Shown piece by piece: positions 55,116 through 64,000 of a DNA stretch of 64,000 nt. The stretch is from Diphasiastrum complanatum (taxonomy: Eukaryota; Streptophyta; Lycopodiopsida; Lycopodiales; Lycopodiaceae). The notes beneath the pieces are model-generated. The model saw only the letters and a program-made list of their open reading frames with translations, searched no databases and had not been told where the DNA came from. The stretch spans positions 29,100,340 through 29,164,339 of the forward strand of contig CM055111.1 of the NCBI GenBank assembly GCA_029204225.1, given 5' to 3'. The stretch's first letter is position 1; the number at the start of each line of letters is the position of its first letter. The translations under genes and the position numbers were made by a program.

Positions 55116-56944
55116 CTAACTTGGCAAATCTAGTGTACAACTATCTACAATTCCAAGAGCATATCTTAACTTAAAAAATGGATCTTTGGACAATGGTTTG
55201 GTTAAGATATCAGCTATGCATTCGGATGATGGTACATGATGTAGTTGCACTTCCTTGGATTGTACCTTCTCCCTCACAAAGTGGTGAGCTATCTCAATAT
55301 GCTTTGTTCTAGCATGGAAGATAGGATTTGAAGCAATTTGTTGAGAAGCTTGATTGTCACAAAATATGTAAGGGATCTCCTCGGCCTCTAGCACATGTAG
55401 TTCCATCAAGAGTATTCTTAGCCATAGGAGCTCTTTGGTTGTTGAAGTCAATGCCTTGTACTCGGCTTCACAAGAAGATAGTGAGATTGTATCTTGCTTT
55501 TTGGAAAGCCAAGATATCACTCCTCCACAAAGAAATGTTGCAAATGCACTAATGGACTTCCTATCCATCTTGTCACCTGCAAAATCTGAATCCGAGTAGG
55601 CTCTCAAGTGCAAGTTAGATCCTTCATAAAGTATGCCAAAAAATCTAGTACTAGAAACATATCTAAGTACTCTTTTGGCACTTTTCCAATGATGAACTAA
55701 AGGAGCTTGCATACTTTGACTCAACTTGCTTACACAAAAACTTAAGTCAGGTCTAGTGATAGTTAAATAGATTAGAGAGCCTATAAGCTTCCTAAAGAGA
55801 GTGATGTCCTCAAAGGATGCTTCATCACCTTCATTAGTTGCTTTCACAACATGCTCCATAGGGGTGTCAATCCCCTTACAATCTTTCATACCAAATCTTT
55901 CAAGAATGGAAGTAGCATACTTAGATTGACTTATGAAAGTACAATTGCTACTTCTAGACACTTCTATCCCAAGTATAAAATTTAGGAAGCCTAGATCTAC
56001 CATCTTGAACTCACTAGATAAGTCAACTTTTACTTTGCCTATGCCATCAGCATCATTTCCTGTCATAATGATGTCATCAACATAAAGAACCAAAATGATG
56101 ATCTTCCTTCATTACATTTGAAATATAAAGAAGGTTCATAAGCACTTAGTACAAAGCCAAGGGAATAGAGAAAATCATGCAACCTAGAGTACCAAGCTCT
56201 AGGTGCTTGCTTCAAGCCATATAGGCTCTTCCTTAAGTAGCACACCTTTTGCTCCTCACCAACCTTGATGAAGCCCTCGGGTTGCATCATGTAGATTTCC
56301 TCTTCTAAGAAGCCATTCAAGAAGGCATTTGTCACATCCATTTGGTAGAAATCCCATTTGAACAAAGTAGGAATGCAAATGATTAATCTAATAGTTACAA
56401 GCTTAGCTACAGGTGCAAATGTTTCTTCATAATCCAATCCTTTTATTTGAAGAAATCCCTTAGCAACAAGCCTAGCTTTGTATTTACTAATAGATCCATC
56501 TTGATTGTACTTAATTCGATAAATCCACTTACATGCAAGTGGTTTCTTTCCTCTTGGAAGATTTACAAGATTCCAAGTATGATTCTCTTCTAATGCATCA
56601 TACTCTACTTGCATTGCATCTCTCCAAACTTTAGATTTACATGCTTCTTCAAAAAATGATGATTCTTCAATCAATGTAGCTAAAAAAGAGTAAGAAGTAG
56701 AAGATTTAGAGCCTTCCTTTTGCTTTCCCTTGTCCACATAGGTAAGCCTTGAGGGGCTCGGCCTTGCTCCTTGATAATCTTCTTGGCCCCTTTTGACTCG
56801 GATCCAAATCTCCATTCTCGGGTTTGTCATGATCCTCCTCGGGTTTGTCAAGATCCTCCTTGGATTTGTCAAGATCTTCAATGCACAATGGGTTAGATCC
56901 ATTTGACAAGCTCTTAGCAAATTGTGACTCATCAAAAAGTACAT
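55116..56944 (-). pseudogene. Copia RT and RNase H (one frameshift within)
   Basis: Frame 56944-56063 holds the RT start (WRDAMQVEYDALEENHTWNLV, KARLVAKGF, NAFLNGFLEEEIYMMQPEGF, YGLKQAPRAWYSRL). An extra base near 56095 shifts to frame 56093-55116, which begins with the catalytic LYVDDIIMTG and continues through the connection to RNase H (YSDSDFAGDK, SCEAEYKAL, TKHIEIAHHFVRE). Compared with the copy at 39540, the frameshift falls just before YVDD. All catalytic residues are otherwise present. Confidence 0.93.
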
Positions 56945-58310
56945 CCTTGCTTACCTTTACTTTCTTGGATGCAGGATCATATATCCTATATCCCTTGCTA
57001 TTTTCTCCATAGCCAACAAAGATTCCTTTGAAGGAGGTAGCATCTTCTTTCCTTCTGGTCTCCAAAGGAATGTGTACATAACAAGTACATCCAAAGATCT
57101 TAAAATCTTTTACATTGGGTTTCTTATCAAACAAGGCTTGATAAGGTGAGATCCCATCTATAGCACTACTAGGAAGTCTATTACACAAATAATTAGCACA
57201 TGTTATGGCTTCTCCCCAAAATGAGATGGGAAGTGATGCATCAAGCCTCAAGGACTTTGCACACTCACATAGACTCCTATTTTTCCTCTCGGCCACCCCA
57301 TTTTGTTGAGGGGTGTAGGAACAAGTGTATTGTAACTTAATACCATTGATCTCACAAAAGTCTTTCATTTTATTGGAGGTGTACTCTCCTCCATTATCAC
57401 ATCTTAGTGCTTTGATAGAAGTACTAAGTTGTTTCTCTACTAGAGACTTGAACTTAATGAAAACTTCATAAACAAGACTTTTCTTTGATAGTAACTCAAT
57501 CCATGTGAATCTAGTACAATCATCTATAAAAGTTACATACATCAAGGCACCTCCATTACTTGCATGTGAAAAACTATGTACATCAGAATGTATGAGATCC
57601 AAGGGAGAGAGAGATCTTGATGAAGATTTCTTGTAAGAAGATTTGTGTGACTTTGCAAGGCCACATGCCTCACACATTTTTCCACACTTCTTGAAAGTTC
57701 TTGGTAGGCCGAGAGCTAGTTCCTTGCTTGCCATTGACTCCATAGATTGAAGATTAGGATGGCCTAATCTCTTATGCCAAAGCTCCACTTGAGTTAGCTC
57801 CTCCCTAGCCAAGTTCACACTTTCACTTGCAACATTAGCATCCAACTTGAAAAGTCTACCTTGCTTAATGCCACTAGCTATGCACTTATCATTTTTCAAG
57901 ATGGAACAAACTCCATTCTTGAAATGTACATCTAGTCCATTGTCCATTAATTGTCCTACACTAAGCAAGTTTCTTGAAATGGTAGGAACATACAAAACAT
58001 TATCTAGATCTATCCTTTTAGATGTGCCTAAACAAAGAGGTATAGATCCTATGCCATCTATCTTGCATGCTTGATCACTAGCAGTGTATATTGACTTCTT
58101 AGAGTCATTACAAGGTAGAAGAGTAGAAAAATAATGCTTGTTAAAGGACATGTGGGAACTGGCCCCACTATCTATCCACCATGTGTCTTGACTTGAAGTT
58201 GGTGTAGATGCAACCATTAAGGATGTGTTGAATCCATCCTCATATTCTTCCTCTTGAGAAATGTTCCCTTGATCTCCTTTGGCTTGTTGATTCTTCTTCA
58301 AGTAGCATTA
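56706..58310 (-). pseudogene. Copia protease and integrase
   Basis: The frame directly follows the gag stop (TAA at 58310-58308) in the same phase. It contains protease WWIDSGASSHMS (~58175), LWHKRLGHPNL (GAG_pre, ~57770), the integrase zinc site (CEACGLAKSHK) and core with IHSDVHSF, DNGGEYTSN and QQNGVAERKNR (D, D, E). Then comes a spacer rich in Asp/Lys/Pro repeats (KSKEDLDKPEEDHDKP). A second frameshift in this spacer, between about 56830 and 56720, separates it from the RT frame. Confidence 0.93.
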
Positions 58311-59096
58311 TGAGGCAAAGTGTCCTTTTTTTCCACAAAAGAAACACTTTAGTTTTGCCTTGTTCTTCACTTTGCCTTTGGAGGTAGATCCTTCATTCTT
58401 CATCTCGGCCTCCTTGCCTTGATTTTTCTTGAATGGATTTTGCTTTTTCTTGCCTTTAGATGTAAAGTTAGCTTTCTCCTCTCCTCCATTAAGTGACATG
58501 CTATCCATTCTTGTCTTGAGGTGTAGAAGCCTACTCTCCTCGGCCACAAGAACATTGTGCAACTTTTCAATGGATGGAAGCGAGTCTTGAATGGCAATTG
58601 ATTGGACTAAGTTGGTAAACTCATCACTTAGACCATTCAAAATGATTTGTACTAGTTCTTGATCTTGGATCTTCTCTCCTATTGCACTTAACTCCTTGCT
58701 AAGAGATTTGATCCTAAGAACATACTCTTGTCCACTCTCTCCACTTCCTTTCATGCTTTGGAAAACTTGATTTCTTAGCATGAGGATTCTTGAAGTATTG
58801 TTGGATTCATAAATGCTCTTTAATGAATCCCAAGCCTCTTTGGATGAGGTACAAGAAGACACCTCTTTCAAGAGGTCATTGCATACATTTAACTTTATGC
58901 AATGTAGAGCTAATCTTGCTCTCTTCTCGTATTTGGCTTGTTCTTGGGGAGTTTGAGGCTCTTCCTCTACTCCTTGAACTATGTCATATAGATCATGGAT
59001 CACTAGGAGTGATTCCATTCTCACTTTCCAAATGGAATAATTTGTGGAAGTGAGTCTCTCACTTGATTCCATCAAATATCCACCCATGGATGACAT
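58308..59096 (-). CDS. Copia gag, 262 codons, ends within its zinc knuckle
   Basis: MSSMGGYLMESSERLTSTNY start, a retrotran_gag-type helical core (SIWKVRMESLLV, SKEAWDSLKSIYE), a Lys-rich linker and CFFCGKKGHFAS followed by TAA. The Cys that should complete the CX2CX4HX4C knuckle is the very next codon after the stop, so the stop is a point mutation inside the knuckle. Gag coats the element RNA and forms the particle. Confidence 0.92.
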   Translation of the reverse strand: MSSMGGYLMESSERLTSTNYSIWKVRMESLLVIHDLYDIVQGVEEEPQTPQEQAKYEKRARLALHCIKLNVCNDLLKEVSSCTSSKEAWDSLKSIYESNNTSRILMLRNQVFQSMKGSGESGQEYVLRIKSLSKELSAIGEKIQDQELVQIILNGLSDEFTNLVQSIAIQDSLPSIEKLHNVLVAEESRLLHLKTRMDSMSLNGGEEKANFTSKGKKKQNPFKKNQGKEAEMKNEGSTSKGKVKNKAKLKCFFCGKKGHFAS

Positions 59097-59677
59097 TTTA
59101 GAATGAATGCTCTTTTAAAAATCACAAAGATTTTTGAATTTTAAAAGATCTATGAAAAGGCCTAAAGCTTACTAGAATGCCTATAGGCTTGTCTCTATCA
59201 AACTAGCACACAAGCTTGAATGATACTCAAAGATCTTACCAAAAATTTCTAGCTTTCACTCTCACAAAAATTGCTTTACACTTTTCTTAGAGATTTCACT
59301 TCAACTAAGAATCTGAACAAATCAGCCTCTTAAGATCTGATCTTAGACTCTAAAAAGAAATGCTTCAATGATCCAAAACACTATTTGGTCATAGGCATTA
59401 GTTAGAATGAATCTAGATCGATACTATGCTTCAAAAAGCACCAAAAATGAACTAGTATTGTGATTTTGGGACCAACAAACACAAAGTAGCTTGAATTGAA
59501 AGTTGATGTACGGTTTCACACGTGTGAAAAGTACATACACAGCCTCCAAGTCGTTTTTATCCAAATCATTACAAGCTATCACTCTAGAAGAACTCGCCCT
59601 CACTAGTATTGGCCAAAAAACAAATTTTGCCAATGACCTTTACAAGATTTATGATTCAATGATCACTCTCTTACTTA

Positions 59678-59689
59678 GCTCTGATACCA
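59678..59689 (-). other. Primer-binding site of the complete Copia
   Basis: TGGTATCAGAGC on the minus strand, complementary to the initiator tRNA(Met) 3' end, directly next to the right LTR. Confidence 0.93.
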
Positions 59690-60549
59690 TGATAAATTTT
59701 ACAATTTTTAGGACAATAATGATTGTACTTTACAATCATAGAGAGTTATTGGTTGCTTAATCAATGAATCTATCAAGTTCTACACATTAGATCTTGATCT
59801 AGATTCACTACACTTGGATTTAAGCAAGAGCAATGGATCAACACATCATTTTTTTAGTGAGAGCGGCTTCACACGTGTGGAGTACTGTCCACTGTACGGC
59901 CTGCACCTGAAACAACAAGTACAATGATACTAGATAGCAATCATGCATAAAAATCACAAGACAAATGACTAGAAATCTCACAAAAGTGTAGAGTGCAAAA
60001 GTCTCATCAATTTTCTTAGCAAAATGATGATCCTTTTATGGATCAAGTACATCCAGTCTGGTACAGTCCAGCAGGCCTTCACACGTGTGAAGAGTGCCAC
60101 ATCACTCAGATCTATCCATTTTATCCATCCTTGATCCTTATCCAATAGTTGACCTTCTAGAATATGACTAAAATCCAAAAAGCTAGTCTCCTAGAATATA
60201 GGAATATTCCCTACAAAATAGGATCTAAGAAAAATGGTCAACTCTTATCTTCTAGTACTCTATACACACGTGTGAACATCCACTTGCCATGTGGGAGCAT
60301 TTACTCATGCACATGCAAGGAAAAGCTAATTTGTAGGTGACTAGTCAACTTGACTAAAAACTAGTCATTTCATGTTCACACTAATTAGAATGATACAAAA
60401 TCAATTTGGATATATACAAACATGAAAAGTACATCCTTTCACACGTGGGAACAGGCTCCACACGTGTGAAATCATATCATCAACATATTCTAATGTTTGA
60501 TCAATATTTACATGAACCAATGTCAAGCGAGAAGTGACAATTTTCAACA
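59690..60549 (-). mobile_element. 5' LTR of the complete Copia, 860 bp
   Basis: Nearly identical to the left LTR. The 3-base difference in length is a TGA missing near 60056. It has the same CACACGTGTG palindromes. Confidence 0.95.
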
Positions 60550-60554
60550 GGAAC
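60550..60554. repeat. Target-site duplication GGAAC (right copy)
   Basis: Second copy of the 5-bp target duplication. Confidence 0.92.
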
Positions 60555-61155
60555 AGTTGGTCACAACCAAATAGGTTGATCATCACATACTTGTTGCTTT
60601 CCTTTGTTGTTTTGTATTGTCTCTAGATGATCATAATTACCTTGACCTGGATTTGCAGATGTTGAATCGCTAATACGTGGAAGTTCTTGAAGATGGCCAA
60701 GTCTTCAATGATCTTCAAATTATTGAGCTTAACATTTGAACTTGAAATATGATAGGATTGGTTACCCTTTGCTGGGAATCAGCCGGAAACCCGTTGTAGA
60801 CGTTCTTCAAATAGTTTGGTTGTCTAAGTTGTGATTTCTACAGCTATCAGATGAGCAGACGTAGAATCAAAGTTGGCTTCACATGACCCTAGATCAATGA
60901 TCAATAAACGTGCAGGAAGAATCTTGAAATAGAAATTAGTCATTCACCAAGGAGACAACTGTGGACTTAATTTCAAAAAGTCCCCCTTAAGATCACGGTT
61001 GGTGCCTTGGTATCTTTGTCAGGTTTAGTATGTCGAAGAACTTCTGATGCTTGATCCTAGGAAGCGCGTCGACCATATTAGTTGTGGAGCAGTATTGAAG
61101 GATCACTGAGAAAACTTTCTCTCGAATGAAATGATACTGGATTTCTATGTGCTTG
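60555..61155 (-). pseudogene. Old Gypsy gag remnant and Copia RNase H end
   Basis: 60555-60720 should be the upstream continuation of the Gypsy gag cut by the Copia; it is open only in parts. From 61155 to about 60993 the minus strand encodes KHIEIQYHFIRE and DALPRIKHQKFFDIL, the end of a Copia RNase H. A purine tract (AAGGGGGACT) follows near 60980, where an old LTR probably starts. The RNase H is broken at 61155 by the chromovirus LTR. Confidence 0.6.
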
Positions 61156-62304
61156 TGTTGGAAATAAAAATTGTTTATGTGATGGCTAGATCTACTCACG
61201 GTGTGGTGTAGTACAGAGAGGATCGTCCACCTTTTAAGAATCTACCACAAGCTTCAAACGAAAATAGATAAACAAGGGCTGAAACACTAAGGCTTTCCCA
61301 ACTAGTGCCCGGAACTGAGATAACATTAACTAAGATAACAAGCAATAAAATCCTTGCTAAGGCTTACCCAACTAGCAAGTTTGCTAAGCTAGATCCTACT
61401 TTAACACCCAAAAGGAAAATAGAAATAATAGATTGCGGCTAATACTAAACAATAAACAATTAGAAGCATGCCACAATAAATACCAGTGAAAGGAGACAAG
61501 ATGAGGCCCAAGCACCTTTCCCTCAAGCTATGCATCTTCCAATGGGAACACAAATGAAATGAAAAAATTTTCCAAATTGAGAGCAACATAGCTTAATCTC
61601 AAAAGTGTTGTGTACATGGCAAATATCTCTCCTTTTATAGCAAGGAGGGTCTTCCATAAGTGTTCACTAGCTTATGGGATTAATTTAAAACTAGCCATTC
61701 TAGAAATCCTAACTTAGGACTTAGAACTTTAAAAGTCTCTAACTTTGAAACTTAAGATAACTTAAGACAAAAATTTCTAAGCTTAAGTTTCTTAAGTCTA
61801 AGTTCTAATCCTAAGTTTAAGTTATTTTATTATTTTAAGCTTCTACCTGTAAGAACCACCGAGTGAAGATCTACAGGATTCCAATCACATGCAAACCAAA
61901 AGGACACTTGTGGAGCATGAACCACCCAACCAATATGGAGAGACTAGTCAATACCCTAACCAATTCACTCCCAAGCCATAGTGAAGAACACAAGAGAGGA
62001 GAGGAAACACTGGCTCAAGAATCACAATTCACAATAGGACGATGGGCGAGTTTCCACTAGACCTATTCTCCTCTAGAGAGAGAAAATATTCCCTTTAGAA
62101 TCCTATTCTTGCATTTAAGCAGTCTTCACCATGCATGTGCTCCTATGTCCAATTATAGGTCTGGGCCCTCATATGATTATTAATTATTTAATACGACCAC
62201 GTCCGAAATGACGTAGCATAACTAATAACCACATACAACTGGAGTGACCGGCTATCCACGTCAGGAATAATTCCGATTCCCTTGTATAGGACATGGACAT
62301 AACA
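61156..62304 (-). mobile_element. 3' LTR of a Gypsy chromovirus
   Basis: Plus-strand ends TGTTGGAAAT and GACATAACA give a TGTT/AACA terminal inverted repeat; 1,149 bp. The minus strand has a CTATAAAAGG promoter box at 61631-61640. To the right is the purine tract AAGGGGGGAAGAA, then the end of pol. To the left the LTR abuts the broken Copia RNase H. A shorter alternative (left end TGTAAG at 61849) would leave the promoter outside and does not explain the Copia break. Confidence 0.7.
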
Positions 62305-62332
62305 TTCTTCCCCCCTTAAACCATTTCTATCT

Positions 62333-64000
62333 CTAGAAATGAAAACTAGGGAAATTCTTCTTTATGCTTTCGACCCTTTCCCATGAATCATCATCCTCAG
62401 TCCGGCCCTTCCACCGGATCAAGCACTCAGAGATAGAACAATTTCTGAATTGTTTGTCTCTGGTTCTGAAAACCTTTTCAGGTTCCAAAAGAACACTAAG
62501 CGATGAGTCCTCCAAATGGGTAAGATCCTCCTCTGAACCAACTACTTCACCTTCATGCAAACTTCATTTCAATCGGCTTACATGAAACACTGGGTGAGCT
62601 GTAGTCTTGTTCTGAAGATCTAGTTCGTAAGCTAAAGAACCAATTTTCTTTATAATCCGAAATGGTCCACAATATCTCGTAGACGATTTATAATGCTTCC
62701 CTATACTCATAGTCTTAGAATCTTTAGGTATTCTAAGATATACCAAGTCATCAACTTCAAAATCTCTGGGAGACCTCTTAAGACCGGCATAGTGCTTAGC
62801 TCTATCCTGAGCACTCCGGACAATCACGGGCCACTTGCAACATTTCACGCATATCATGCAAGAAATCTGCAACTTTCTAGATCTTAACATACTTTGTCTC
62901 CACATTTACCGGAGATCTAGGTTGAAAACCGTATATCAACATAAACGGACTATTAAGTTCTCAATATATCCTCCATAGTTTGATTAGTTCTCTCAGTCTG
63001 GCCATCTAATTCAGGATGATCAGAAGAACTAAAACTAAGCGAGGTTTCAAGCTTATGGAATACAACTGACCAAAAGTGACCTGTAAACTTAGGATCTCTA
63101 TCACTAACTATATCACTTGGTAGTCCATAAAGCCTAAATAATCTTTCCACAAAGATCTGGGCTAAATCCAAGGCCTTAGCAGTTGACTTGACTGGTATAA
63201 AAGTAGCTAACTTTGTCAACCTGTCCACCACAACCCAAATAGAATCATTTTGGTGTTGGGTCCTTGGAAGTCCAACCACAAAATCCATAGATATACTTTT
63301 CCACTGTTTCTGAGGGATATCTAGGGGATGTAGTAACCCTTCAGTCTTTAAGCGTTCAGCTTTGGCTAACTGGAAAGGTCTACACCTAACCAGATAAGAC
63401 TCGACAAATGGCTTGATTTTCGACCAATGAAACTATCTTCTGACCAAGTCCAAAGTCCTCTGTATACCCGGATGACCTGCACAGGGAACGTCATGACATT
63501 CATGAAGAATCTTTTTCTTTAAATCATCATCCGCCGGTACACAAATTTTCCCATTCCGAAATAGTAACCCACCTCGGATAGAGAACTATTCCGCTATCTT
63601 TTTATCTTTCCTAGGAACCTGAGACCCTTGTCAGTAAATCTCTATTCCATTCTCATTTTTTCCTGTCTCCACCATCTTCCAGATGGGACCAAAATGAGAA
63701 TTTGATTCACATTTTCCTCTCAGTGAAAGATATAGATCAGTGGAAATCTGGGTGAAAGAAAGTTCATTTAACTCACTAATTTGACTAAGTGCATCCGCAG
63801 CTTGGTTAGAGCTGCCCTTGACATATCGGATCTCATGATCAAATTCCTGCATAAGCTCAGCCCAGCGAGCTTTACGACCGCTTAGATCGTTCTAATTACA
63901 AAAGTACTTCAGAGGTTGGTGATCTGTATACACTATAAACTGACTACCATAAAGGTAATGCCTCTAGGTTTTAAGTGCATGTATCACAACAAATAACTCT
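62333..64000 (-). pseudogene. Gypsy chromovirus pol: RNase H end, integrase, chromodomain; runs off the window
   Basis: From the right edge on the minus strand: RNase H (HYLYGSQFIVYTDHQPLKYF, SSNQAADALS, ~63990-63780) with two stops; a decayed HHCC zinc region (~63560-63300); integrase core 63288-62953 (DRLTKLATFIP, SDRDPKFTGHFW, DGQTERTNQ); a deletion after MEDILRT; the remainder SPFMLIYGF and RYCGPFRIIKKIGSLAYELDL (62905-62564); one stop; and a chromodomain (CLIRWKGRTEDDDSWE, 62560-62333). The chromodomain marks it as a chromovirus, a group known to bind chromatin marks through it. Inactivated by stops and the deletion. Confidence 0.88.

Larger units (their letters stand above)
54240..60549 (-). 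mobile_element. Complete Ty1/Copia retrotransposon, 6,310 bp
   Basis: Two LTRs (54240-55102 and 59690-60549) flank gag, protease, integrase, RT and RNase H in Copia order, on the minus strand. A tRNA-Met primer-binding site abuts the right LTR, and a GAGGAGGAG purine tract abuts the left one. The flanking duplication is GGAAC/GGAAC. The LTRs differ by about 10 substitutions and one 3-base indel, so the insertion is recent in comparison with its surroundings. It landed in the gag of the Gypsy at 50456-54239. Confidence 0.96.

Noticed and set aside
61849-62304. Shorter LTR (456 bp) beginning TGTAAG
   Set aside because: It would leave the TATA box at 61631 and about 690 bases unexplained and would not coincide with the break in the Copia RNase H at 61155.

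Overview
The window is nuclear DNA of a land plant. A split gene with 22 recognisable coding exons lies among Ty1/Copia and Ty3/Gypsy LTR retrotransposons, LINEs with a zf-RVT tail and foldback elements, and non-gene DNA is AT-rich with long pyrimidine microsatellites. Introns of several kb full of repeats suggest a large-genome plant (fern, lycophyte or gymnosperm are possible), but the species cannot be fixed from this sequence.

Layout. 1-2715: 5' part of an LTR element on the minus strand (gag start, primer-binding site, LTR). 2716-15207: a head-to-tail chain of sense-strand LINEs: a decayed copy, a second copy cut off in its RT, a third nearly full-length copy, and a 5' scrap. 15475-35537: the C-terminal ~911 codons of an ASCC3-type (plant DExH14-type) Ski2-like helicase. 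This part carries the second helicase cassette and the second Sec63 module. The N-terminal half must lie left of the window, so the whole LINE chain sits in an intron of at least 15.47 kb. Later introns hold foldback elements, a Gypsy relic and a LINE relic.

35538-38887 is intergenic. 38888-41411 is a 5'-truncated Copia with an intact RT-RNase H frame. 41415-50460 is a mosaic: a foldback MITE, an unknown two-exon gene of 246 codons, a minisatellite, a promoter-bearing element with an unrecognised gag-like frame, an internally deleted Copia, and a spliced Ulp1/C48-type protease gene with a second relic copy of its last exon on the opposite strand. 50460-54239 is a decayed Gypsy pol. It is interrupted by a complete Copia (54240-60549) flanked by the 5-bp duplication GGAAC. 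60555-61155 holds old Gypsy and Copia remains. 61156-64000 is the 3' part of a Gypsy chromovirus that landed in the RNase H of the old Copia and runs off the right edge.

The helicase is the only clear host gene. Its exons keep frame through every junction and have canonical splice sites, except one GC-AG intron, so it is probably active despite the insertions. The strongest candidates for something undescribed are the Ulp1-bearing mosaic with the unknown two-exon gene (41.9-50.5 kb), the LINE chain with its hairpin-plus-TTC tail, and the two palindrome-built foldback elements in the helicase introns.
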